Below, piece after piece: positions 42,528 to 51,063 of a DNA stretch of 64,000 nt. The notes under the pieces were generated by a model. It saw nothing but the letters and a program-made list of their open reading frames with translations, ran no database searches and had not been told where the DNA came from. How positions within the stretch are numbered: position 1 is the stretch's first letter; every line of letters begins with the position of its first letter. The DNA lies in contig JAVEDP010000004.1 in the NCBI GenBank assembly GCA_030841085.1, positions 1 to 64,000 of the forward strand, given 5' to 3'. This DNA comes from Pyrinomonadaceae bacterium. Its GTDB lineage: Bacteria > Acidobacteriota > Blastocatellia > Pyrinomonadales > Pyrinomonadaceae. Made by a program: the position numbers and the translations under genes.

Positions 42528-44510
42528 ATGGCTAGTCTTTACTACAGACAACTGCTCGCAGGCCTGGTGCTGGTATCGCTGGCGCTGGGATCGATTTCCT
42601 GTCGCGCCATGGCGACCAATCCGGCGTTCTTTGGCAGCACTACACCCCCAGCCACAAATATTCTGCGATACATAAATGGCGATGAGCCTGAGTCGCTCGA
42701 TCCGGCGGTCAGTTCGGGCCAACCGGAAGCGCGCATCTACATGGCCTTGTATCAGGGCCTGGTGGAGTACGATCCAAAAACGTTGGCCGCCATTCCGGCG
42801 TTGGCTGAGAGCTGGGACATCAACGACGATTCTTCCGAGTTTGTTTTTCATTTGCGATATACGGCGAGGTGGTCCAACGGTGATCCGATTAACGCGCAGG
42901 ACTTCCTTTACAGCATTCGCCGGTCTCTTTCGCCGGAAATAGCATCGAAGAATGCTTACCTGGCTTACACCATAAGATACTCGCAAGCCTTTAATGAGGG
43001 CGCCGTGTTTGTGCGCGACTCGGCGACGAATCAATACTTGCTCGAAAAGGATTTTGCCGAGGAAGGCACAGTACAAACTGAGCCGCTAAGTCAGAAACCG
43101 ATCAATCCGGACAGCCCGGAAATCAAGCCAACAGAGAAGGGGACCGCGCCTGCGCCAGACACGCCTTTTCACCAGTTCATGCATTCCCCGCCCCGGCTCA
43201 CTTTGCCCGGCAGCGAAAAAGCGCGCGCGAAATTATTGTCCGGCAATCCCAAACTTCAGGCAGCAGTTGCCGGCAAAGAATTCGTCAAAATAAAAGCCGA
43301 AGACATCGGGGTCGAAGCCGTAGACGACCATACGGTTCGAATTTCACTGTCGCAACCCGCACCTTATTTCAGCGGGCTTGCGGCGCATCAACTCTTCCGG
43401 CTGGTGCCCAGAAAGATCATCGAAAAATATGGTGACAGTTGGACCGACCCCGCAAATATCGTTACCTGTGGTCCATTCAAAGTTAAAGCGTGGAAACATT
43501 ACGACGAGCTGATAGTAGAACGTGATCCGGTTTACTGGGACGCAGCGAATGTGGGTCTCGACGAAATCCATTTTATGGTTTCGTCGGACAATCCCACCGC
43601 TATGAATCTGTACAAGGTCGGCGAGGTCGACGCGGTTAACAATCACGTTGTACCCAACGGCTGGCTGGACGTGGTGCGGCCCAAGAAGGATTACATGGAC
43701 GGCGCCGAGGCAGCGATCGTTTACATTTTGATGAACGTCACCAAACCGCCTTTGAATGACATCCGGGTGCGGCGCGCCTTTAACATGGCGATTGACAAGA
43801 TCAATTACGCCAAGTCAAGACGCATCACAAAAGCACTATCGGCGTTCACCCCCGAAGGAATTTTTGTAGGCTATCCCCAGCCAAAAGGAGACGGCTTTGA
43901 TCCTGAGCAGGCGCGCAAGTTAATGGGTGAAGCTGGTTTCCCGATCACCAAAAAAGGAGATGGCAGTTACGAGTGCAAAAGCTTTCCGGTGGCCCAGGTT
44001 GATTTCTCGTTCAACACGCAAAGCTCGAACAAGACGATGGCGGAATTCATGCAGGCCCAGTGGAAGCAGAATTTAGGCATCACCGTGCAGTTGAAGAGCA
44101 TGGAATTCAAGACGTTCATGAGCGTCCGCTCCAAGCTCGAGTACAAAGGGTTTGCAATAGGAATTTGGGGCGCGGACTACATGGATCCGTTTACCTTCCT
44201 AAATCTTTTTTCGACGCCGGGCGGTGATAACGGCAGCGGCTGGTGGGACAAAAAGTACGTCGATTTGTTAGAGGAGGCCAATCGTTCGCTTGATAAGCAA
44301 AAACGTTATGAGCTGATGGCAAAGGCCGAGAAGTACCTGCTCGATGCGCAGCCAGTAATTCCTATCGAGACTTCATCGGTGAATTTTGTAAAGAAGCCTT
44401 ACGTAAAGGGTTTATATCCGAATGCGCAATCGGTTTACGCATGGAAGTTTGTTTACATTGAGCGCGATCCGGCGAAGTGGGACTATGGTCCGCCGAGTTT
44501 GAGTGACTAG
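42528..44510 (+). CDS. Oligopeptide ABC transporter substrate-binding lipoprotein (second copy)
   Basis: A 660-residue OppA-type protein with lipobox LGSISC near residue 25. Family landmarks: GDEPESLDPAVSSG, FVFHLRYTARWSNGDPINAQ and VRRAFNMAIDKINY. A Pro/Thr/Glu-rich insertion (PTEKGTAPAPD) lies near residues 200-215. ATG at 42528 is preferred over the TTG six codons upstream. It differs clearly from the first copy, so the two probably bind different peptides for one permease. Confidence 0.9.
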   Translation: MASLYYRQLLAGLVLVSLALGSISCRAMATNPAFFGSTTPPATNILRYINGDEPESLDPAVSSGQPEARIYMALYQGLVEYDPKTLAAIPALAESWDINDDSSEFVFHLRYTARWSNGDPINAQDFLYSIRRSLSPEIASKNAYLAYTIRYSQAFNEGAVFVRDSATNQYLLEKDFAEEGTVQTEPLSQKPINPDSPEIKPTEKGTAPAPDTPFHQFMHSPPRLTLPGSEKARAKLLSGNPKLQAAVAGKEFVKIKAEDIGVEAVDDHTVRISLSQPAPYFSGLAAHQLFRLVPRKIIEKYGDSWTDPANIVTCGPFKVKAWKHYDELIVERDPVYWDAANVGLDEIHFMVSSDNPTAMNLYKVGEVDAVNNHVVPNGWLDVVRPKKDYMDGAEAAIVYILMNVTKPPLNDIRVRRAFNMAIDKINYAKSRRITKALSAFTPEGIFVGYPQPKGDGFDPEQARKLMGEAGFPITKKGDGSYECKSFPVAQVDFSFNTQSSNKTMAEFMQAQWKQNLGITVQLKSMEFKTFMSVRSKLEYKGFAIGIWGADYMDPFTFLNLFSTPGGDNGSGWWDKKYVDLLEEANRSLDKQKRYELMAKAEKYLLDAQPVIPIETSSVNFVKKPYVKGLYPNAQSVYAWKFVYIERDPAKWDYGPPSLSD

Positions 44511-44547
44511 TCATCTCCGTTTTTCATATGGTTACAAGTTTGACGAA

Positions 44548-44645
44548 GATTTACCATTTGCCATTTCACATTTAACATTTTTCATTTGAAGCCATGGCTC
44601 GATGCTTTTTCAATGGCAAATGAGAAATGGAAAATGGTAAATCAG
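44548..44645. repeat. Heptad palindrome (ATTTACC / AATGGTA type)
   Basis: The left arm 44548-44589 has six heptamers of the ATTTNNC type. The right arm 44611-44645 has five of the AATGGTA type. The loop is about 20 bp. The heptamers are close to those at 25481-25650. It lies between the binding-protein and permease genes. Confidence 0.85.
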
Positions 44646-44664
44646 TCCTGAGTCGCACCTAACT

Positions 44665-45585
44665 ATGCTTCGCTTTGTCCTTAGACGTCTGCTCATTACC
44701 ATCCCGACGATTCTCGTCGTCATCACCCTGACCTGGGGTTTGATCAGGCTCGCGCCCGGCAACTTTTACTCAGGCGAAAAGCCGATTCCGAAAGCAATTG
44801 AAAACAACATTCGCGAAAAGTACGGACTTAACAAACCGTGGTACGTGCAGTACGGCAAGATGATGGGCCACGTGCTGCTGCTCGACTTTGGCACCTCCCT
44901 CAAATACGAAGGACAATCAGTTAACGGAATCATTGCCCGCTCATTGCCGGTGTCGGCGGCCATCGGTTTGTCAGCCTACCTGCTGGCATTGCTGGTCGGC
45001 ATTACCCTCGGATCGTTTGCGGCACTAAAGCAAAACTCAAAACTCGATTACGCGTCGATGGCGCTGGCGATGGTGGGCATCTCTGTGCCGAATTTTGTCC
45101 TCGGTCCGATACTGGTTTTGATTTTCTCGTTAACGCTCTACTGGCTTCCGCCGGCGCGCTGGTACGGCTTTCCCAGTCGTGGCATGGTGCTGCCCGTTCT
45201 TACCTTGTCCGGGATCTATATGGCCTATATTGCGCGCTTGACGCGTGCCGGAATGTTGGAAGTGTTGCGCTCGGATTACATTCGCACCGCGCGATCGAAA
45301 GGCTTGAGTGAGCGACAAGTCGTGATGCGTCATGCGCTGCGTGGCGGGCTGATGCCGGTCGTTTCGTTTACTGGACCAGCGCTGGCTTTTCTGTTGACGG
45401 GAACGGTCGTGGTCGAACGTCTGTTCACGCTGCCGGGGTTGGGGAACTATTTTATTCAGGCATCCTTGAATCGCGACGAGCCCTTGATTATCGGCATCGT
45501 TTCTTTTATCGCGATCACGCTGCTGCTGATGAACCTGGTCGTGGACATCGCGTACGCGTATCTCGACCCACGCATTCGCTACTGA
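44665..45585 (+). CDS. Oligopeptide ABC transporter permease OppB-like
   Basis: A 306-residue inner-membrane subunit with six hydrophobic helices. The OppB/DppB start is LRRLLITIPTILVVITLTWG then IRLAPGNFY. The cytoplasmic loop that contacts the ATPases includes YIRTARSKGLSERQVVMRHA, and LFTLPGLGNYFIQA is a family landmark. It pairs with the OppC-like gene. Confidence 0.94.
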   Translation: MLRFVLRRLLITIPTILVVITLTWGLIRLAPGNFYSGEKPIPKAIENNIREKYGLNKPWYVQYGKMMGHVLLLDFGTSLKYEGQSVNGIIARSLPVSAAIGLSAYLLALLVGITLGSFAALKQNSKLDYASMALAMVGISVPNFVLGPILVLIFSLTLYWLPPARWYGFPSRGMVLPVLTLSGIYMAYIARLTRAGMLEVLRSDYIRTARSKGLSERQVVMRHALRGGLMPVVSFTGPALAFLLTGTVVVERLFTLPGLGNYFIQASLNRDEPLIIGIVSFIAITLLLMNLVVDIAYAYLDPRIRY

Positions 45586-45586
45586 A

Positions 45587-45679
45587 AGTAGGACAGACAT
45601 TCCTGTCTGTCCCGCTCGAGATAAGAGGACAGGCAGGAATGCCTGTCCTACACCGACAGGCAGGAATGCCTGTCCTACT
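45587..45679. repeat. Palindromic repeat family G, copy 2
   Basis: GTAGGACAGACATTCCTGTC at the left end, and GGCAGGAATGCCTGTCCTAC twice to the right (about 45629-45652 and 45656-45679). It begins just after the oppB stop and ends two bases before the oppC start. Confidence 0.85.
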
Positions 45680-45681
45680 TT

Positions 45682-46695
45682 ATGAACGAAGACAAAAGAG
45701 TTTCTGAGCCAGAAGTAATCCACACGCCGCCTGAGTTTGTTGTGGCTGAGGAAGAACTTCATACGCCCCCCGGCGAAGAAATTGTTGCTGGGACGTCCCT
45801 CTGGAGAGACGCCTGGCGCCGATTATTGAAAAATCGCCTGGCCGTCTTTGGAATGATCGTTGTAATTCTGGTGGCAGTCGCCTCGCTGGTTGGTCCGGAG
45901 ATTATCAAACGTGTTAATGGCTTTGGTCCTGACTACATTCCTTCAGACTCGCGGCTAATAAAATCGTTTGCTCCGTTTAGAGCGCCCGACGGTTCGTTTT
46001 CATGGACGCACCCGATGGGCACCGACAATCAAGGCCGCGACATCATGGCGCGCGTGCTGCAAGGCGGTCAGATTTCGTTGATGGTCGGCATCATCGCTAC
46101 GATTGTTTCGTTGCTGATTGGTGTCGCCTATGGCGCAGTGGCGGGCTACCTGGGCGGGCGCATCGACAACCTGATGATGCGATTCGTCGATATTTTATAT
46201 TCGTTGCCGTACATCATTTTGGTGATTGTGTTGTTGGCGATGTTTCGCAGCAGCACCGCGGTCGGGCAGTTGGTCCTTTTGTTTATCGCGCTCGGTTCGG
46301 TTTCGTGGCTCACCATGGCGCGAATCGTTCGTGGCCAGGTGCTTTCGTTGAAGAACCAGGAATTCGTGCTGGCGGCGCGCGCAACCGGAGTCTCCACCAC
46401 GCGCATTATCTTTCGCCACATCGTGCCGAATACGTTGGGACCAGTCATCGTTTACGCAACGCTGACCATCCCGACCGTGATGCTCAGCGAAGCTTTTTTG
46501 TCGTATCTGGGTTTTGGAGTGCAGCCGCCATTGGCTTCGTGGGGCAGCCTGGCGTCTGACGGAATTCAGAATATTGCGATTTTCCCGTGGCAACTGATTT
46601 TCCCGGGGCTGACGATGGCGCTGACTTTGTTTTCGCTAAATTTTCTGGGTGATGGATTGCGCGATGCGCTCGATCCGCAGATGCGCAAGGTCTAG
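45682..46695 (+). CDS. Oligopeptide ABC transporter permease OppC-like
   Basis: A 337-residue permease. The cytoplasmic N-terminus ends in SLWRDAWRRLLKNRLAVFGM, the OppC N-terminal domain, followed by six helices. HPMGTDNQGRDIMARVLQGG and VLAARATGVSTTRIIFRHIV are the usual periplasmic and ATPase-facing motifs. No ribosome site is visible because repeat G ends immediately upstream. Confidence 0.94.
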   Translation: MNEDKRVSEPEVIHTPPEFVVAEEELHTPPGEEIVAGTSLWRDAWRRLLKNRLAVFGMIVVILVAVASLVGPEIIKRVNGFGPDYIPSDSRLIKSFAPFRAPDGSFSWTHPMGTDNQGRDIMARVLQGGQISLMVGIIATIVSLLIGVAYGAVAGYLGGRIDNLMMRFVDILYSLPYIILVIVLLAMFRSSTAVGQLVLLFIALGSVSWLTMARIVRGQVLSLKNQEFVLAARATGVSTTRIIFRHIVPNTLGPVIVYATLTIPTVMLSEAFLSYLGFGVQPPLASWGSLASDGIQNIAIFPWQLIFPGLTMALTLFSLNFLGDGLRDALDPQMRKV

Positions 46696-46827
46696 TAGCA
46701 CAGACTTTAGTCGGTGTTGGCTAGCGAAGAAAGTAGCTGAAGCCAACAGGCCTAAAGCGTGTGCATTCTGGGGACCCTAAGTTCGGATTGTGTGAGGCAA
46801 CCGCACAGGCTAAAGCCTATGCTACCG
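46696..46827. repeat. Palindromic repeat family B, copy 3
   Basis: GTAGCACAGACTTTAGTCGG on the left and CGCACAGGCTAAAGCCTATG on the right, with a further complementary pair (GTTGGCT, AGCCAAC) within. It begins at the oppC stop. Confidence 0.7.
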
Positions 46828-46833
46828 ATTGAG

Positions 46834-47865
46834 ATGACGAATAACGGAAACCTGCTGGAAGTCACTGACCTGCGCACCTACTTCGACACCGAAGATGGGA
46901 TCGTCAAGGCTGTTGACGGCATCTCGTTTCAACTGAAGCGCGGCGAGACGCTGGGCATCGTCGGCGAATCAGGCTCGGGCAAGTCAGTCACAAACCTTTC
47001 CATCCTTCGCCTGGTGCCGACGCCGCCCGGCAAGATTGTTTCCGGCGAAGTCATCTTCGACGGACAAGACCTTCTGACGCTGAACAACGAAGCCGTGCGC
47101 CACATTCGCGGCCGTCGCATCGCCATGATTTTTCAGGATCCAATGACCTCGTTGAATCCATTCATGAAGGTGTCGCGGCAATTGATGGAGATGACGCGAC
47201 TGCACCTGGGTCATACGAAACAACAGGCCTACGAGCATGCCGTCAAAATGTTGGAGACGGTCGGGATTCCCGATGCGCGAGCTCGCGCTGATAATTACCC
47301 GCACGAATTCTCGGGCGGCATGCGACAGCGCGTGATGATTGCCATGGCACTCTCATGCGAACCCGAGTTGTTAATCGCCGACGAACCGACGACCGCCCTT
47401 GACGTTACCATTCAGGCGCAAATTCTGGAGTTGATAAAGAGACTCAAGCAAGCGACCGGCACCAGCGTGATTTTGATTACGCATGACCTGGGCATCGTCG
47501 CCGGCATGACCGACCATTTGCTCGTCATGTACGCGGGAAAGATTTTTGAGCAAGCACCGACAAAAGAGTTGTTTGCCACGCCCGGAAATCCTTACACGAA
47601 AGGTTTGCTTCGGTCAGTGCCGGATCCGACCGCGGAACAGGGCGAGCTGTATCAGATTCCCGGCCTGCCTCCGGACGTCGCACACTTGCCGCCGGGTTGT
47701 CCCTTTGCCGCGCGTTGCGATCGCGTGCAGGAGATTTGTCATCGCGAGTTTCCGCCGTTCGTGCAGTTAACCGCGGATCATTGCTCGCTGTGCCATTTTG
47801 CGCATGAGGTTTATGAAGAGTCACGAGCTGAGACAGCCGGGCGTAGTTCAGAGTCCAAGCTTTAG
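46834..47865 (+). CDS. Oligopeptide ABC transporter ATP-binding protein OppD-like
   Basis: A 343-residue ATPase. Walker A is GESGSGKS, the signature is FSGGMRQRV, and Walker B is [12 protein letters not shown]. The C-terminal oligopeptide-specific region has [16 protein letters not shown], an Fe-S-like Cys motif. ATG at 46834 is preferred, since the longer ORF starts in repeat B. The last residues (SSESKL) and the stop are encoded by repeat C. Confidence 0.94.
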   Translation: MTNNGNLLEVTDLRTYFDTEDGIVKAVDGISFQLKRGETLGIVGESGSGKSVTNLSILRLVPTPPGKIVSGEVIFDGQDLLTLNNEAVRHIRGRRIAMIFQDPMTSLNPFMKVSRQLMEMTRLHLGHTKQQAYEHAVKMLETVGIPDARARADNYPHEFSGGMRQRVMIAMALSCEPELLIADEPTTALDVTIQAQILELIKRLKQATGTSVILITHDLGIVAGMTDHLLVMYAGKIFEQAPTKELFATPGNPYTKGLLRSVPDPTAEQGELYQIPGLPPDVAHLPPGCPFAARCDRVQEICHREFPPFVQLTADHCSLCHFAHEVYEESRAETAGRSSESKL

Positions 47866-47922
47866 CTTGCGTTTTCGTTTGCTGCCACTAACGAGCAAGC
47901 TAAAGCTTGTACTCTGAACTGC
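47845..47922. repeat. Palindromic repeat family C, copy 3
   Basis: GTTCAGAGTCCAAGCTTTAG and CTAAAGCTTGTACTCTGAAC are complementary ends. The left arm encodes the end of the OppD-like protein. Confidence 0.8.
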
Positions 47923-47945
47923 ACTGTTGAAGCCACGAACCAAAC

Positions 47946-49055
47946 ATGAGCACCCAGGAAACAAATCTCGAAACAAAGCTCGACGGCGTTGCCAAAATGC
48001 CGCCGCCAATCGAAAGCGGTCATGGCGATCCGTTGATCGCTATCCGGGATTTGAAGGTTTACTTTCCGATAGCGGGCGACGGCAATGTAAAAGCAGTTGA
48101 CGGAGTGACCATCGACATTTATGCCGGCGAGACGCTGGGCTTGGTTGGTGAATCCGGTTGTGGCAAGTCAACGCTTGGCCGCGCGATTTTGCGGTTGGTC
48201 GAACCGACATCCGGGCAAGTGCTCTTTCGCAATTACGATCTGGCACACCTTTCAACCCGCGAACTGCGCAAGCACCGCCGCCATCTTCAGATCATTTTCC
48301 AGGATCCTTATGCCTCGCTTAATCCGCGCATGACAGTCGGCCAAATCGTAGGCGAGCCGTTGGATACGTTTCGCATCGCGCGCGGCAAGGAAGCAGAAAA
48401 GCGAGTGCAGGAGTTGTTGGAAACCGTCGGTTTGAGCAAACGTTTTATCAAACGTTATCCGCACGAGTTTTCAGGGGGGCAGCGCCAACGCATCGGCATC
48501 GCGCGAGCATTGGCAGTCGATCCTGATTTCATTGTCGCTGATGAACCGATATCGGCCCTCGACGTTTCCATTCAGGCGCAGATAATGAATCTGCTTGAGA
48601 AGTTACAACGCCAAAAGAACCTCACGTACCTTTTCATTTCGCACGACCTGCGTGCAATTCGTCATGTGTCAGATCGGGTCGCGGTTATGTATCTCGGCAA
48701 GCTCGTTGAGATAGCAGCCGCCAAAGCCATCTATGCTGATCCTTTGATGCCCTACACCAGGGCGCTCATTTCAGCCGTGCCGGTGCCGGACCCGGTCGTG
48801 GAAGCAACACGCCAGCGAATCGTGCTCGAGGGCGATGTGCCATCTCCAATCAATCCACCAGCCGGATGCCGCTTTCACACGCGCTGCCCTTACATGATCG
48901 AGACCTGCAAACAAGTTGTGCCGCCGCTGGTGGAAATCAAGCCAAACCACTTTGCCGCCTGTATTCGCATCAGTCCTGAGCAGCCCGACATTGAAAAGGT
49001 CGCGCCCGGCGCCGCACCCGGCCTGGAGGCAGCGGCGCGAGTCATTAGCCAATAG
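47946..49055 (+). CDS. Oligopeptide ABC transporter ATP-binding protein OppF-like
   Basis: A 369-residue ATPase that pairs with the OppD-like subunit. Walker A is GESGCGKST, the signature [15 protein letters not shown], Walker [13 protein letters not shown], and the C-terminal Cys motif [14 protein letters not shown]. The N-terminal 25 residues are an extension beyond the usual start. It ends the transporter operon. Confidence 0.94.
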   Translation: MSTQETNLETKLDGVAKMPPPIESGHGDPLIAIRDLKVYFPIAGDGNVKAVDGVTIDIYAGETLGLVGESGCGKSTLGRAILRLVEPTSGQVLFRNYDLAHLSTRELRKHRRHLQIIFQDPYASLNPRMTVGQIVGEPLDTFRIARGKEAEKRVQELLETVGLSKRFIKRYPHEFSGGQRQRIGIARALAVDPDFIVADEPISALDVSIQAQIMNLLEKLQRQKNLTYLFISHDLRAIRHVSDRVAVMYLGKLVEIAAAKAIYADPLMPYTRALISAVPVPDPVVEATRQRIVLEGDVPSPINPPAGCRFHTRCPYMIETCKQVVPPLVEIKPNHFAACIRISPEQPDIEKVAPGAAPGLEAAARVISQ

Positions 49056-49205
49056 GCCTCAATTTCCTCGCAAAACTCCGTAATGTTCACCCGTAAACGC
49101 ATGAAAAGCGTTTGCCATTAGTCGTTTACCAATAGGGCAAGTTGTTCTGTTGAGCAGGATGCGGGCCGTACTGTGCGGACAGCTAGTTCTGATTGGGCCT
49201 CTTAT

Positions 49206-49233
49206 TTGATAACGCAATTCGGAAACTTATACT
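49206..49233 (+). promoter_or_regulatory. Candidate sigma-70 promoter of the signalling operon
   Basis: TTGATA at 49206-49211 and TATACT at 49228-49233 are separated by 16 bp. A start near 49240 would leave a leader of about 40 bases before ATG at 49282. Confidence 0.55.
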
Positions 49234-49281
49234 GAAACCGCGAATTGAACAGGTACCTTGCGGACTTTGGAAATTAATCGA

Positions 49282-51063
49282 ATGCCACCTCGCAAACAAG
49301 AGTCTCGCCCAAAACGAGCGGTAGCCAAAGCGCTAAGGTCCGCGCCTCAACAATCACCCGAGATTGTTCAGGAACATCCCGAGGACGCGCCTGCCGGATG
49401 GCTCGAGGTGCAGGACAAACTGGCGAGCTCGCATGGGCTGTCGCTGTTGCTGGTCGACGGGCGACAACCGCCGGCCATCGCGATCTCAAACAATAATTCG
49501 ATCTGTCGCGCCTTTCAAACATCGCCCGAGCATGTTCGTCTTTGCGATCCATATTGCGGCGACGCACACCGACGCGCGCTGAGCGCCGGTTCAGTGGTCC
49601 GTTACAAATGTCACGCCGGACTGGAGTGTTTCACCATGCCGGTTCAGATTGCCGGCGAACCAAGTCTTGCAGTTATCGGCGGGCGCGCGTTTGTAAGCGG
49701 CGCCGACTATCGTTCGCTTGCCGAGCGCTTTCGCGAAGGCGAGTTGAATGAATTACTCGATAGCGCGCCGTTTGAAAACGTGATCTTTTCTGAACCACAG
49801 CGCCTGACGCAACTGTCTGCCCGGGTGGAAAAAGCCGCGCAAGGGTTTTCAACTTCGCGCGCCTCGGAAACGAATAAACCGGTCAGAGAACCAAAGAAGC
49901 AACCATCAATCCAACCGGAAACGCCACTGGTTGCTGCGGTAACTCAAACCGATATTTTGCCCCCGGCCGAAACGCAACCAGACCTGCAAGGTGAAGTGGA
50001 ACGCCTGCGAGGTGAACTGCAACATCGCACTGACCTTGCCGAATCGTTAAAACACTTTCTCGAGCGCATCAGCTCGAACGAACCGGAACAGACCTACGTG
50101 GCCATCTTGACGCACGCGAAAAGACTGCTCGGCACGGAACGCGCTTCGCTGATGGTGCTTGACGAAGACGCAAATGAACTTGTGCTGAAAGCGGCGATTG
50201 GATTGCCGGTTCCTAGAGAGCAGGTCGATCGCGCGCGGATTGGCGAGGGGATCGCCGGACAGGTAATCGAATCCGGGCAAGCGATGGTAGTCGCAAATGC
50301 TGCGAGCGGCGTGTTCCCGGCCGCTGAGAAACGTGATTACAAAACGGAATCGTTCATCAGTTATCCCATCAGCATGCGCGGCCGCAAAATTGGCGTGTTG
50401 AATCTGACCGATAAGGCGACTGGCAAAGCGTTTGATGACGTCGACTTGAGTTTGCTCGATCTGGTTAGCCCGCAGATCGCGATTGCGCTCGAACGCGCGG
50501 AATGGCAGGACCGTGCTACTCAGTTCCAATTGATGTCGATTACCGACCCCCTCACCGGATTGCTCAACCGCCGTTATCTCGAAGAGCGTTTGACTGAAGA
50601 ACTCAACCGTTCGGTGCGCTACAACTATTCAATGAGCTGTTTGATGATCGACATCGACGACTTCAAGAAATACAACGATCTAAACGGCCATCAAGCCGGC
50701 GACGCAGCTTTGAAGATTACGGCCCACTGCCTGAAGGCTGCGCTTCGTTCCGCCGACGTCGCTTGCCGTTATGGTGGCGAAGAATTTTGCATTCTGCTGC
50801 CGCAAACGTCGCTTACCGAGGCCGGCGCAATCGCCGAACGCATGCGCCAACGAGTCGCCGAAACAGTTTTCCCGTACGGCAAGTCGCAACCTCTGGGCGT
50901 GGTGAGTATCAGCGTCGGCATCTCGACGTTTGCTCGCGACATCGATACGGCCGAGAAAGTGATCGCGACTGCGGACCGCGCTCTCTACCGCGCCAAGCAT
51001 GGGGGAAAGAACCGAGTTGAGTATTACGTCGAGAACTTGAACAGCGCACCGGCGAACAAATGA
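49282..51063 (+). CDS. PocR-GAF-GGDEF diguanylate cyclase
   Basis: A 593-residue soluble protein. Residues 38-180 are a PocR sensor domain (NSICRAFQTSPEHVRLCDPY and the Cys in YKCHAGLECFTMPV). Residues 255-410 are a GAF domain after a short coiled coil. Residues 419-590 are a GGDEF domain with active site RYGGEEF near 498 and a complete product-inhibition site RSAD five residues before it. It should make c-di-GMP in response to a small ligand. The stop overlaps the start of the next gene by four bases. ATG at 49282 is preferred to TTG at 49258. It begins an operon that ends with a c-di-GMP phosphodiesterase. Confidence 0.9.
   Translation: MPPRKQESRPKRAVAKALRSAPQQSPEIVQEHPEDAPAGWLEVQDKLASSHGLSLLLVDGRQPPAIAISNNNSICRAFQTSPEHVRLCDPYCGDAHRRALSAGSVVRYKCHAGLECFTMPVQIAGEPSLAVIGGRAFVSGADYRSLAERFREGELNELLDSAPFENVIFSEPQRLTQLSARVEKAAQGFSTSRASETNKPVREPKKQPSIQPETPLVAAVTQTDILPPAETQPDLQGEVERLRGELQHRTDLAESLKHFLERISSNEPEQTYVAILTHAKRLLGTERASLMVLDEDANELVLKAAIGLPVPREQVDRARIGEGIAGQVIESGQAMVVANAASGVFPAAEKRDYKTESFISYPISMRGRKIGVLNLTDKATGKAFDDVDLSLLDLVSPQIAIALERAEWQDRATQFQLMSITDPLTGLLNRRYLEERLTEELNRSVRYNYSMSCLMIDIDDFKKYNDLNGHQAGDAALKITAHCLKAALRSADVACRYGGEEFCILLPQTSLTEAGAIAERMRQRVAETVFPYGKSQPLGVVSISVGISTFARDIDTAEKVIATADRALYRAKHGGKNRVEYYVENLNSAPANK

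Noticed and set aside
46759-46833. Longer N-terminus of the OppD-like protein
   Set aside because: The extension is encoded by repeat B and lacks similarity to the family start.
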